NCBI RefSeq assembly: GCF_002860205.1
Contig: NZ_PGVB01000022.1
Location: forward strand, 1 to 64,000
DNA length: 64,000 bases
Direction of reading: 5' to 3'
Source of the DNA: Bacillus sp. T33-2
Lineage (GTDB): Bacteria > Bacillota > Bacilli > Bacillales > Cytobacillaceae
The notes beneath the pieces are model-generated. The model did no database searches, was not told where the DNA came from, and saw only the letters and a program-made list of their open reading frames with translations. Shown piece after piece: positions 17,617 to 25,933 of the stretch. A program made the position numbers and the translations under genes. The stretch's first letter is position 1; each line of letters begins with the position of its first letter.

Positions 17617-17889
17617 CTACGCGTTTCGGTTGGACTCCCAATAGCTGCCATCGCCGAAGAACTCTGTTAATACCCCGTTCAATGATTGAAGCCTTTCAAT
17701 AAAATCGTCTAAGTCACAAGTATGGAAAGTGTCCTTAAGCTCACGGTTTTCTTCGGTAATGGAATAAACGTGGATTTCCATGCAGCCGTCCCACCTTGCG
17801 TTTACATCCCATCTGCCGTCTTCGCTTTCAAGCTCAAGCGCTGCTGTTCCTCCGTTGTCCCGCTCATGTTTCGTTTTTATAACCCACAT
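17617..17889 (-). CDS. Hypothetical 90-aa acidic protein
   Basis: GAGGAGTG precedes the ATG. The product is small, acidic and soluble, with alternating strands (MWVIKTKHERDNGGTAALEL, RWDVNARWDGCMEIHVY) and a C-terminal helix around LDDFIERLQSL. It looks like a compact alpha/beta protein. I recognise no family and see no catalytic motif. It lies 67 bases upstream of murT on the same strand and could be transcribed with it. Confidence 0.7.
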   Translation of the reverse strand: MWVIKTKHERDNGGTAALELESEDGRWDVNARWDGCMEIHVYSITEENRELKDTFHTCDLDDFIERLQSLNGVLTEFFGDGSYWESNRNA

Positions 17890-18097
17890 TCAAAAAACAC
17901 TCCTCTGTGCCTGGAACGATTTTTCAACTTACAATACCTCATTAAATTGTCCATCTGGGCTTAGTTTTATTACGGTAAGATATTTTCCGGGTAAAGGCAT
18001 CTGTGAACCAATACCCTGTAATTCATTATTTTTCTAAACATAGTTTATTTCCACGCGCTGGATACTAAATGAGACCGAATAAAGGAGTGTACCCACA

Positions 18098-18682
18098 TTG
18101 GAGCTTTCGCCATTTCTTTACCACGGAATCATCCGGCCTAAATGGATTACAAGCCAATACATCCACAAAAAAATCAGGAATTTCATCGATCTTGATGACC
18201 AGCGAATTCTCGATTTTGGAGCGGGGACAGGGGCAAATTGCCTGCTAGGCAAACCCGGGAAATATGTAGGAGTTGATCCGGACGAGAAAAGGATAAACTT
18301 TGCCAAACGGGTGTATCCTGATTATGATTTTGAGATATTGGAAGGTGAAAAGCTGCCCTTTCCGGATGTATCGGTAGATATCATATTAATTATTGCCGTT
18401 TTACATCATATCCCACCGGATGAGATAAAAATATATATGAAGGAATTCCGAAGAGTGTTGCAAGAAGCAAGCGGAAAAATCCTGGTGATTGAGCCATGTT
18501 TCTTTGAAAAAACCCGGTTAAACAATTGGTTCATGAAAAAAAATGATAACGGTGCGTATATCCAGGACGAGCATGGATATTTCAAATATTTTCAGGAAGC
18601 AGGCTTCAATTGCACCCCAATTAAAAAATATCGCAAATGTTTTTTTTACAACGAATTGTTCTTTCTCGCTACGATTAGGTAG
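18098..18682 (+). CDS. Class I SAM-dependent methyltransferase
   Basis: A 194-aa methyltransferase with motif I ILDFGAGTGAN, motif II acidic end YVGVDPDEKRI, motif post-II around PFPDVSVDIILIIAVLHHI, and a C-terminal substrate region. This is the Methyltransf_11 layout. Substrate unknown. Translation starts at TTG 18098, 10 nt after AAAGGAG; no ATG lies in the right place. A bidirectional terminator follows at 18744. Confidence 0.85.
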   Translation: MELSPFLYHGIIRPKWITSQYIHKKIRNFIDLDDQRILDFGAGTGANCLLGKPGKYVGVDPDEKRINFAKRVYPDYDFEILEGEKLPFPDVSVDIILIIAVLHHIPPDEIKIYMKEFRRVLQEASGKILVIEPCFFEKTRLNNWFMKKNDNGAYIQDEHGYFKYFQEAGFNCTPIKKYRKCFFYNELFFLATIR

Positions 18683-18743
18683 AACTAATGAAACACCGTT
18701 TGATTGCGAACTGTGCAGCCGCTTAAGTGACGGAAATCTGAAT

Positions 18744-18796
18744 AAAAAAAGGCCGGTTTCAATAGTCACCGATGTAACTGTCGATTCCGGCTTTTT
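18744..18796. terminator. Bidirectional terminator
   Basis: AAAAAGGCCGG and CCGGCTTTTT pair across a 30-nt loop. The A-rich and T-rich flanks serve both the methyltransferase gene and the permease remnant. Confidence 0.7.
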
Positions 18797-18808
18797 GCCT
18801 GTATTCCT

Positions 18809-19324
18809 TTATAAAGGCAAGTCCCTATTCTTAAAAGTTACTACAGACAAGCCAAATAATAGAAGGGCTCCCATTAACAGGCCCGTGCTGATTGGGAGTA
18901 ACGCGGCTGCCCCCCGTATGATCGCCTGAGGGTTAAAGAGTGAAAATAGAGTGATATTTTCTATCCAGCTCAGATCCTCACTCAGTTTTGACACCAAGTT
19001 TAATCCAAAGAATATGACCGTGAGACCAGCTGCTGCCCCAAGTGCCCTTTTCTCATCATTGATTGCACATGAAAAAAGAAACGAGTAGCCGCCAATCACT
19101 AAAAATAATAAGAACCCAATCAAATTCAATTCGGTAAAAGACTGCTGATTAAAGACAGGATTTTCTATCAACAGGGAAATCCCGGCGAGCCCGCCTACTG
19201 TAGTGAATCCACAAATGACAACCAGCCCGGTGACAAGCAAAGATAATTGGGGGAGTACAATCTTAGTTGGACATAAAAGTCCATCCTGATAAGTTAAATT
19301 TTGGTTGGCGAACCTAAATTTATT
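18809..19324 (-). pseudogene. 5'-truncated ABC-2 type permease
   Basis: The frame is open back to a TAG at 19325, but no start codon with a ribosome binding site is present. The translation has four or five hydrophobic segments, with AINDEKRALGAAAGLTVIFF and LFNPQAIIRGAA, typical of the C-terminal half of an ABC-2 transporter permease (normally ~250-300 aa). The N-terminal membrane segments and the partner ATPase are absent. From an internal TTG it would give at most 143 aa. I judge it a decayed gene. Confidence 0.55.
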
Positions 19325-19409
19325 CTATCACTCAGATGGGCTTTTTTTATACAACGCTGAAAGCTTTCCTTAACCCTACGCCAAGCGTATAATTTTCATT
19401 TTCACAAAT

Positions 19410-19437
19410 AAAACCAGCTTCCTTGTGAGCTGGTTTT
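19410..19437. terminator. Hairpin with A/T flanks
   Basis: AAAACCAGCT and AGCTGGTTTT form a perfect 10-bp stem with an 8-nt loop. On the minus strand it lies just after the 41-aa gene at 19465. Confidence 0.75.
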
Positions 19438-19464
19438 GCTATTTTGAATCTGGACGGACACGTC

Positions 19465-19590
19465 TCAACCAATCCGCATCATTATTTTCCTGATGAGAAC
19501 GAAGAAGAAAAAGCCCCCAAAGCAGATAAAGGCTCCTATAGCCATTCCAATCAAAAAATTGAAGATATGCCACCAAGCACTAAAATCCAA
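19465..19590 (-). CDS. 41-aa single-pass membrane protein
   Basis: A TTG start lies 8 nt after AAGGGTGG, with no ATG alternative. The product is MDFSAWWHIF, then one long hydrophobic helix ending FFFFVLI, and a basic tail RKIMMRIG. That charge pattern predicts an outside N terminus and an inside C terminus. A terminator hairpin follows at 19410. No family is recognised. Confidence 0.5.
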   Translation of the reverse strand: MDFSAWWHIFNFLIGMAIGAFICFGGFFFFVLIRKIMMRIG

Positions 19591-19690
19591 TATGATCGCC
19601 ACCCTTAACCTGTTTATAAATATTATTTTCATTAAGCCTTAGTGCTATTAGATGTTAATATAATTTCCGTGTTCCTTCTGCGATTCTGTA

Positions 19691-19722
19691 CAAAGACCAG
19701 CTGCGAATACAGCTGGTCTTTG
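19691..19722. terminator. Perfect 13-bp inverted repeat
   Basis: CAAAGACCAGCTG pairs with CAGCTGGTCTTTG around CGAATA, flanked by TGTA and TGTACA. It could terminate in either direction, but no gene adjoins it directly. Confidence 0.7.
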
Positions 19723-19838
19723 TGTACAGGGGCTAGAAAACTTTTTTTATTTATATGCGCTTGTCCGGTTCGTTCAGTACTGCTGATTCATAAGATATTA
19801 TTGTATTCAGGTAATTGGATACTACATTTCCTCCTTTT

Positions 19839-19861
19839 GAAGCGCCAGCTCCTGGCGCTTC
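19839..19861. terminator. Perfect 10-bp hairpin
   Basis: GAAGCGCCAG and CTGGCGCTTC enclose CTC and are followed by TTTATT on the plus strand. It lies about 70 bases past the stop of the acetyltransferase gene encoded on the minus strand. I see no coding sequence between 19591 and 19927. Confidence 0.7.
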
Positions 19862-19927
19862 TTTATTGGTCTCAAGTGGATATGGCGGACATAAAACCGC
19901 CCTATCTCACGGAGACTTATTTTTCAT

Positions 19928-20434
19928 TCACTTGTGAATAATATAATCCACCGTATTTTCATTTACGTTTACAGCGGTCATTCCCAGCTTTTCTACAATC
20001 TTTATTGAGGAAATATTATTGTTAAGAATGTTAGTTGCTGTTATCCCTTTGACATCTGGCTGCTTGAAAGCCCATTCCTTTAGCGCCAGAGCCATTTCAG
20101 TTGCATAACCTTTTCCTTGAAACAGTCTGTGGATTCCGTAGCCTATCTCAACTAACCCATTTTCGTCAGGAGCTGTTTTAAAACCCATCATCCCAATCAG
20201 TGTACTAGTCTCTTTCTCTGTGACAAATCCATACCACTTAGATAACTCCGGGTTTCTTTTCAGTTTTTCTAAACGGATTGGAAAGACACGTTCTGTATGT
20301 ATTGGCTCAATGAATCCGTCGACCATTTTCAGCCCAAGAAATTTTTCTAATTGTTTTTCACCTGCTAATACTGCTTCTATCGCTTCCTTTGTCATAGGGA
20401 CAAATCCGAGTCTGCCCGTTTCAATCATGTACAT
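19928..20434 (-). CDS. GNAT acetyltransferase (RimJ-like)
   Basis: A 168-aa GNAT of the Acetyltransf_3 type, which usually acetylates N-terminal or side-chain amino groups. The signature regions are VEIGYGIHRLFQGKGYATEMALALKEW (conserved Q/R-G-K-G-Y-A pyrophosphate loop) and NNNISSIKIVEKLGM (the N-x-x-S-x-x-x-x-E-K-x-G helix). I chose ATG 20434, 7 nt after AAGGGGGAA. The substrate is unknown and it is a single gene. Confidence 0.85.
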   Translation of the reverse strand: MYMIETGRLGFVPMTKEAIEAVLAGEKQLEKFLGLKMVDGFIEPIHTERVFPIRLEKLKRNPELSKWYGFVTEKETSTLIGMMGFKTAPDENGLVEIGYGIHRLFQGKGYATEMALALKEWAFKQPDVKGITATNILNNNISSIKIVEKLGMTAVNVNENTVDYIIHK

Positions 20435-20592
20435 TTCGATTCCCCCTTGCAATCAGATAAAACCGCAATCTGTTTTCACTTTGCCGGCCATAGTGGCTTT
20501 ATATCGATTCACAGACTGGCCGAAAGATATATGCTTGTTTTATAAACAAAGCTAATATATATATTATCTAATTTTAAGGGGGCAATATAGAA

Positions 20593-20679
20593 TTATCTGC
20601 TATTTTTGTATTTGATCAGACAAACGGCAAAACCAATCATGGCTACAACCAGTGAAATAACCGATTTTATTTTTTTCAT
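20593..20679 (-). CDS. 28-aa membrane miniprotein
   Basis: AAGGAGACATTGCC precedes the ATG, an excellent ribosome binding site. The product is MKKIKSV, one hydrophobic helix (ISLVVAMIGFAVCLI), and a basic tail KYKNSR. Short single-pass proteins of this size are common in Bacilli, and this one may regulate a membrane partner. No family is recognised. The remainder of 20453-20940 shows only a weak CCCTG/CAGGG hairpin near 20866. Confidence 0.6.
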   Translation of the reverse strand: MKKIKSVISLVVAMIGFAVCLIKYKNSR

Positions 20680-20907
20680 GGCAATGTCTCCTTGTAATTT
20701 TTTATCCTATCTTTATCGTACTTTGCTTACCTTAAACTAGGCTTAAATTCAGGTTATTTTTACTTAAACTATAGGTATGAAAAAATAGGGAGAGTGCATT
20801 CCCGGTGCATGTATGTAATTTCAGGTTTAGCCTAATAATAGGTTTAAACCATTTTACCTTTTCCTCCCTGTTCATTTGAGCAGGGAACTTTTATTGCAAA
20901 ATAAAAA

Positions 20908-20926
20908 ACAGACTCCGTGAGTCTGT
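20908..20926 (-). terminator. Terminator of the cold-shock gene
   Basis: On the minus strand ACAGACTC, ACG and GAGTCTGT form a tight hairpin followed by a T run. Confidence 0.9.
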
Positions 20927-20940
20927 TCATTAGCCTTAGG

Positions 20941-21141
20941 TCAAACTTTCTGTACATTTGTCGCTTGCGGTCCACGCTGGCCTTGTTCAACTTCAAATGT
21001 AACTTCCTGGCCCTCATCTAAAGTTTTAAAACCTTCGCTTTGAATCGCTGAGAAATGTACAAATACGTCATCTCCATCTTCACGCTCAATGAATCCAAAG
21101 CCTTTTTCACCATTAAACCATTTTACTCTACCACGTTCCAT
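20941..21141 (-). CDS. cspD: Cold-shock protein (CspA family)
   Basis: A 66-aa single OB-fold nucleic-acid chaperone. RNP1 (KGFGFIER) and RNP2 (DVFVHFSAI) are intact, as is the C-terminal GPQATNV. It binds single-stranded RNA or DNA and prevents structure at low temperature. I chose ATG 21141 after GCAGGAGGC; an upstream in-frame ATG lacks a ribosome binding site. The ~100-base AT-rich leader upstream (21142-21240) may carry cold-shock control. The symbol is by resemblance only, since Csp paralogues are hard to separate. Confidence 0.93.
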   Translation of the reverse strand: MERGRVKWFNGEKGFGFIEREDGDDVFVHFSAIQSEGFKTLDEGQEVTFEVEQGQRGPQATNVQKV

Positions 21142-21250
21142 TTTGTTGCCTCCTGCATTTGAAAATGTCAAAATTACAATTTAATCTTGCGTAATTATTA
21201 TTACCAAAAATTTTTTATATAAACCTGTAAATAAAATAATAGTATCAAAT

Positions 21251-22492
21251 TTATTTCCTGAGCTGTTCAAGAAGATATTCGGGTTGCGTTTTTTCTATAA
21301 CAATCTTCACTGCGTTATGGAAATCAGCGAATATCTTCAATCCATCCTTCAGCTGCCCAATCAGTTCCGCATCAATCTTAACCTGTTCCTCAATCTGAAG
21401 GTATTTAACCAACAATGTTCTTTCCTTGCGCAATAACTGTGGATTCATCCTGCCGATTAAGGAATCTCCGTATAAAATGGGCATGACGTAATAACCATAT
21501 TGCCGTTTCGGTTGCGGGATGTATATTTCCCATTTGTAACTGAAGTCGAACAGGTCCTCAAGGCGGGTTCTCCTCCATAGCAGGTTATCCAATGGCGGCA
21601 AAAATTTCGCAGGATGGTAGTTGGAAACATTGGACTGTTCCCGGCCTATCCTTTCCAAACGCTCCTCGTCTTGGGCCAGGATAAAATACTGTGTTTGCAC
21701 TCCATCAATTTGCAGCGGAATGATTTCCTGATTTTCAAGCAGGCTGTCCCGGAAAGTTTTACGGTCTGCAGCGGTGGTCTTAAACCAACCGAAACGCGGA
21801 TCTCCAAAATCGAATACCCGGTATGCACGCATATACTTATATAGCAATAAATGCTTTGCTGTCTGTTCATCTATTTCCTGTGAATCATGGATTAATTTTG
21901 CAGGAATGTGCATTCCTACAGGTGCAAAATATTTTTCACCGCCAATCCTCCCGGCAACCGTAATCAGGCCTGTGTCAAATAAAAGAGTCAATGCCAAGCT
22001 TGTATCTTTCGTCTTTGCAACTGTATTATCCCAGTACCCTTTTACACGTGCAGCCGATTTGAACGCGCGGGATGGCAACGGTCCTTCTGTATTTAATCTT
22101 TTTATTATGTCTTTTATCACCGGTTCAAGAGTTTCAATCGAATTTTCTAATTTGAGCCCAAAGTAATCCCGGATTGGTTTGAACATCGCAAAATCCTCCA
22201 TTGGAATAATGCACGCGGCGTTCGCGATATATTCAAACAACATTCCGTTTGAAATCAGTTCTTCCAGCTGAGTCGTTGTATAATTGCCATACCTTGCATG
22301 CAGCACCAGATGATGATTTCGCTCGACTGCGGCAACAGGATCTAATTGGATACACTCTAAATGCCGGATGATCGACAATGGAATATCTGTATCGTGTTTT
22401 GATAGATAAACTGGCTGATTCCATAATAACTGCGTCTCCAGCAGAAATCTCCTGACAGTTCTTTTATCTACGGCAAATTGGCGGATGTCCAT
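21251..22492 (-). CDS. YcaQ-type DNA glycosylase (winged-helix HTH_42 family)
   Basis: A 413-aa protein of the HTH_42 family. Escherichia coli YcaQ (AlkX) and Streptomyces AlkZ of this family unhook DNA interstrand crosslinks and alkylated bases. The N-terminal helix-turn-helix region contains LECIQLDPVAAVERNHHLVLHAR, in which QLD fits the Gln-x-Asp catalytic motif of the YcaQ branch. Tandem winged helices follow, and a conserved C-terminal NLLWRRTRLEDLFDFSYKWE plus GYYVMPILYGD. The role in alkylation or crosslink repair is inferred from the family. It is a single gene. Confidence 0.85.
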   Translation of the reverse strand: MDIRQFAVDKRTVRRFLLETQLLWNQPVYLSKHDTDIPLSIIRHLECIQLDPVAAVERNHHLVLHARYGNYTTTQLEELISNGMLFEYIANAACIIPMEDFAMFKPIRDYFGLKLENSIETLEPVIKDIIKRLNTEGPLPSRAFKSAARVKGYWDNTVAKTKDTSLALTLLFDTGLITVAGRIGGEKYFAPVGMHIPAKLIHDSQEIDEQTAKHLLLYKYMRAYRVFDFGDPRFGWFKTTAADRKTFRDSLLENQEIIPLQIDGVQTQYFILAQDEERLERIGREQSNVSNYHPAKFLPPLDNLLWRRTRLEDLFDFSYKWEIYIPQPKRQYGYYVMPILYGDSLIGRMNPQLLRKERTLLVKYLQIEEQVKIDAELIGQLKDGLKIFADFHNAVKIVIEKTQPEYLLEQLRK

Positions 22493-22695
22493 AAGTCGTC
22501 TCCCTAAAAAGCGATATTATGTACTTAATATTTTTATTGTCAATGAACTCATTCGGATAATCAATCTTTTACATTAATTATCTTAGGATCATGACATGAC
22601 CATTGTTGACCTGACTTATTTGCCTATGCATGGATAATTATGTACATTTCCTCAAATGATAACCTTGGACTATACCACGGAAAGGGATTTTGCAA

Positions 22696-23487
22696 ATGAG
22701 TAAATTATTTGACCGGTTTATTAAAGCCATCCTTTCATTAGCATCTATCTTAGTATTCAATCTTATAAGCAATCAATCGAGTGTGGATGCTGCAGCTAAA
22801 GATGACGCCTTAGCAGGTGTGGTTAAATTCCTTGATGCTGAAAAGAAATGTGATGTCGATGGTATGCTGAACCACTCGCTCTATTTTCATAACATTTCTA
22901 ATCTGGATGAATTGTACTCAAGGTTCTGCAAGGAACACACACTTCAGCGTGCTAAAATTACTGACATTACCATCATAAATGATACCTCAGCCATGGTATC
23001 CATTGAGGCCACATACAAAGACAGGATAACAATCGGCACTGCACCTGTTGTTAAGAAAGATGGAAAATGGAAGATATTAAAGGGGATCCCAACGTCAGGA
23101 CATGTGGAAACGGCAGCAAAAATGAACAGGGACCAGAATCAAGCGGCAGTGGAGCAGGCCATCAAAAATTATGCAAATGGAATTAAAGCGCATGATATAG
23201 TCCAAATGAAAAAGTATATAAAAACACTGCCTGATACCGATACAGAAAAGTTGGATATGCATCTGAAGGCAGTAAGCGAAGGACCTGTTCCCGAAGTTAC
23301 TGTCTTTGGCATCAACATGATTTCCGATACTTTAGCGATAGCACAAATTGAAACCAAATATCCATATGTAAGCTTTACCGAACATCGTGCTGTATGTATC
23401 GAAACTGGCCAATGGAAGATTGTGTTTGACCGCATGCTGACAAACTCGGTCATACCTGCAAATAGTAACCCGATAGAAGTAAATTAG
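22696..23487 (+). CDS. Secreted protein with tandem NTF2-like domains
   Basis: A 263-aa protein. An N-terminal hydrophobic segment (about residues 12-28) ending at VDAAA-K looks like a signal peptide. Two similar halves follow (about 30-130 and 140-250). Each has a helix-rich start (AVVKFLDAEKKCDVDGML; AIKNYANGIKAHDIVQM) and a strand pair ending in W-K-I (GKWKILKG; GQWKIVFD), like DUF4878/SnoaL-type NTF2-like folds. It probably works outside the membrane; no enzyme motif is visible. I chose ATG 22696, preceded by GGAAAGGGA. Confidence 0.7.
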   Translation: MSKLFDRFIKAILSLASILVFNLISNQSSVDAAAKDDALAGVVKFLDAEKKCDVDGMLNHSLYFHNISNLDELYSRFCKEHTLQRAKITDITIINDTSAMVSIEATYKDRITIGTAPVVKKDGKWKILKGIPTSGHVETAAKMNRDQNQAAVEQAIKNYANGIKAHDIVQMKKYIKTLPDTDTEKLDMHLKAVSEGPVPEVTVFGINMISDTLAIAQIETKYPYVSFTEHRAVCIETGQWKIVFDRMLTNSVIPANSNPIEVN

Positions 23488-23531
23488 AGACGGCCCACCT
23501 CCTTGCAAGATGGTCTTTTAGCTACTCTATT

Positions 23532-23669
23532 TTATTCCTGCCCTGAAAAAGTTACGTTACAGGCAGATAACGAATTCCCGTCAGGATCGAGGAAACCGAA
23601 TCCGCCTGAGCCCGGCATGCCGGGGTTATAGTTTATGTCTGTAACAGTAACACCTTTATTTGAATCCAG
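23532..23669 (-). pseudogene. C-terminal remnant of a VOC/glyoxalase protein
   Basis: About 45 codons end in TAA. The translation includes MPGSGGFGFLDPDGNSL, the last strand of a vicinal-oxygen-chelate (glyoxalase/bleomycin resistance) domain. An in-frame TAA lies directly upstream and there is no start codon. The rest of the gene is absent. Confidence 0.6.
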
Positions 23670-23771
23670 TTATTATTTTTTATTTTTATTCATTGACCGG
23701 CATGACTGTAATCTGATATTATCAGGTTCATAACTGGATATTGCGGCGATGAATGTCATGGATAAAACTAT

Positions 23772-23848
23772 GGCAGGAGCAGCTTCTGGAGAGACCGCAT
23801 TCCATGCGGCGCCGAAGGATTCATAATCTCAGGCAAAAGGACAGAAGA
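23772..23848 (+). promoter_or_regulatory. Glycine riboswitch aptamer (single)
   Basis: The conserved blocks of the gcvT-type glycine aptamer are present in order: CTGGAGAGACC, GCGCCGAAGGA, CTCAGGCAAAAGGACAG. P1 is CTTCTG (23783-23788) with CAGAAG (23842-23847); P3 is CCGCAT/ATGCGG. Only one aptamer is present. A following hairpin (23843-23877) may serve as the ghost-aptamer helix seen in singlet glycine riboswitches. It lies 93 bases before the ACT-domain gene on the same strand. Confidence 0.93.
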
Positions 23849-23894
23849 GTTTCATGTGCAATGCTGCACACTCTTCTAGACACTTGACACTTGA

Positions 23895-23920
23895 GATTGG
23901 ATGATATCCAATCTTTTTTT
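23895..23920 (+). terminator. Riboswitch expression-platform terminator
   Basis: GATTGGAT and ATCCAATC enclose GAT and are followed by seven T, 20 bases before the ACT-domain start codon. TGAGATT (23892-23898), at the 5' side of this stem, can instead pair with AATCTCA (23825-23831) inside the aptamer, a candidate antiterminator. Confidence 0.88.
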
Positions 23921-23940
23921 ATTTTCGAGGGGTGAGCTTA

Positions 23941-24216
23941 ATGGAGAAAAAACGGGCAGTTGTCAGTGTCATTGGAAAGGACATGGTTGGCATCATTGCC
24001 AAGGTAACTACAATACTCGCGGAGAACAAAATCAATATTTACGACATCAGCCAGACAATCCTGCAGGAATTTTTTACAATGATGATGATTGTAGATGTTT
24101 CCGGGATTGATGACTTAACCGGATTGAGGGAACAGCTGGATGGCCTTGGCGAGGAAATGGGTTTGAAAATCAACGTCCAGCTACAAGAAATTTTCCAGGC
24201 AATGCACAGGATTTAA
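23941..24216 (+). CDS. ACT-domain protein (UPF0237)
   Basis: A 91-aa protein that is a single ACT domain, starting [20 protein letters not shown] with [10 protein letters not shown] and the Met-rich strand [10 protein letters not shown]. This is the UPF0237 family related to the glycine-cleavage repressor GcvR. ACT domains bind amino acids, and its glycine-riboswitch leader makes glycine or a product a reasonable ligand. ATG 23941 follows GAGGGGTGA. It is 19 bases upstream of the PFL-family gene and clearly co-transcribed with it. Confidence 0.93.
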   Translation: MEKKRAVVSVIGKDMVGIIAKVTTILAENKINIYDISQTILQEFFTMMMIVDVSGIDDLTGLREQLDGLGEEMGLKINVQLQEIFQAMHRI

Positions 24217-24235
24217 TAACCAGGGAGAGATACAT

Positions 24236-25597
24236 ATGAATATTGCATTGGACGAAATGATACAAACGATCCGGATGGTGCAAATGGAGAATCTGGATAT
24301 TCGGACCGTAACAATGGGAATCAGCCTGCGCGACTGTGCTGATGCTGATTTCCAGAAAATGAATGACCGGGTATTTGAGAAAATTACCGCATATGCCCGT
24401 GATTTAAGGCAGACTGCCGAAGAAGTCGAAAAAGAGTTTGGAATTCCAATCATAAATAAGCGGATTTCTGTCACCCCAATTGCTGAAATACTTGGTAACG
24501 CCACAGCAGGACAGGCTGTTGAACTGGCAAAAACACTTGACCGGGCTGCCTCTGAGCTGGGTGTCGATTTTATCGGTGGCTTTTCCGCGCTTGTGCATAA
24601 AGGGTTTTCAAAAGGCGACCAAACCCTGCTCGACAGCCTGCCAGAAGCGTTAAGTGTGACGGAACGGGTTTGCGCTTCAGTTTCCGTTGCGACGACCAGG
24701 ACGGGCATCAATATGGACGCCGTCCGCATGATGGGCCATATCATCAAGGATGCCGCGGAAAGGACTAAGGATAAGAATGGGATTGCCTGTGCCAAGCTTG
24801 TTGTGTTCTGCAACCCAGTTGAGGATAACCCATTCATGGCAGGAGCGTTCCATGGCGCCGGTGAAGGAGAAGCGGTGATCAACGTGGGTGTCAGCGGGCC
24901 CGGCGTTGTATTAAGCGCCTTGAAAAAAAAGCCTGATGCGGACCTGGGTGAAGTGGCGGATGTCATTAAGAGAACTGCATTTAAAATTACCCGTGCCGGC
25001 GAGCTGATTGGCCGTGTAGTCGCCAAACGGCTCGGCGTCCCTTTCGGCATCATGGACCTTTCCCTTGCGCCGACCAATGCCATGAACGACAGTGTTGCGG
25101 AAATCCTGGAAGAAATCGGCCTTGAACGTGTCGGGACACATGGGACGATCGCTGCACTCGCCCTTATGAATGACGCGGTGAAAAAAGGCGGGGCCATGGC
25201 AAGCTCATATGTCGGCGGCTTGAGCGGTGCCTTTATCCCGGTCAGTGAGGATAACGGAATGATACGCGGCATCAGCGAGGGTGCGCTTACTTTATCGAAG
25301 CTCGAAGCAATGACTTGCGTCTGTTCTGTTGGGCTGGACATGATTGCACTCACCGGGGACGCCTCCCCTGCCACCCTGTCAGCAATCATTGCGGACGAAG
25401 CCGCAATCGGCATGATCAACAAAAAAACAACGGCGGTTAGAGTCATTCCCGTTCCAGGAAAACAAGAAGGAGAACTGGTCGAGTTCGGAGGCCTTCTCGG
25501 ACGCGCACCAGTAATAGGCGTCAACCCGTTCAGTTCAGAAAAACTCATCCAGCGCGGCGGAAGGATCCCTGCCCCGCTGCAGGCGCTGATTAATTAA
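24236..25597 (+). CDS. PFL-family protein (UPF0210/DUF711)
   Basis: A 453-aa cytosolic protein of DUF711, also named PFL-like because of a distant fold relation to pyruvate formate-lyase. Conserved parts are [43 protein letters not shown] and [10 protein letters not shown]. Family members are always paired with the ACT protein and the activity is unknown. GGGAGA precedes the ATG. The glycine riboswitch implies a role in sensing or handling glycine. The 455-aa frame on the other strand is a GC-driven shadow. Confidence 0.92.
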   Translation: MNIALDEMIQTIRMVQMENLDIRTVTMGISLRDCADADFQKMNDRVFEKITAYARDLRQTAEEVEKEFGIPIINKRISVTPIAEILGNATAGQAVELAKTLDRAASELGVDFIGGFSALVHKGFSKGDQTLLDSLPEALSVTERVCASVSVATTRTGINMDAVRMMGHIIKDAAERTKDKNGIACAKLVVFCNPVEDNPFMAGAFHGAGEGEAVINVGVSGPGVVLSALKKKPDADLGEVADVIKRTAFKITRAGELIGRVVAKRLGVPFGIMDLSLAPTNAMNDSVAEILEEIGLERVGTHGTIAALALMNDAVKKGGAMASSYVGGLSGAFIPVSEDNGMIRGISEGALTLSKLEAMTCVCSVGLDMIALTGDASPATLSAIIADEAAIGMINKKTTAVRVIPVPGKQEGELVEFGGLLGRAPVIGVNPFSSEKLIQRGGRIPAPLQALIN

Positions 25598-25731
25598 CAT
25601 AGATGTTTGAACAGCGGCTTTGCTTCTTTTGCAGGGCCGCGATTTATTTCAGTTATTTTTTTACGTTTTGTATAACGCATTTTCACGAAGACAACTTCAT
25701 CACCTCTGATTTCTATGCTCAAATAGAGCAC
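25594..25731 (-). CDS. Possible 45-aa basic protein
   Basis: A GTG start overlaps the stop of an upstream six-codon frame that has a perfect GGAGGTGATT site (TAGTG junction). The product is basic, with [10 protein letters not shown], and its stop overlaps the last base pairs of the DUF711 gene antisense. It may be a short coupled gene, a frameshifted small gene or chance. Nothing else is seen in 25732-25933. Confidence 0.3.
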   Translation of the reverse strand: MLYLSIEIRGDEVVFVKMRYTKRKKITEINRGPAKEAKPLFKHLC

Positions 25732-25933
25732 TAAGGCTTTTCTCCTAACACTTAAATCACCTCCATTAAATGTAAGTCTAATTATTTCTTGAGTGTGTAG
25801 TTACGATTTACCTGACCCCCATGGCAGCCCAGAAATGAATAATCCCTCCTAAAATACCTTTTACTGGATATCATTTGTTAGTATGTTATAATATTTAGGT
25901 AAACGAAATATTTACGAAAGAAGTGTTCACCCT

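Noticed and set aside
24181-25548. A 455-codon frame on the strand opposite the DUF711 gene
   Set aside because: It is rich in Ser, Ala and Pro, mirrors the codon positions of a well-conserved gene, and has no ribosome binding site. It is a shadow.
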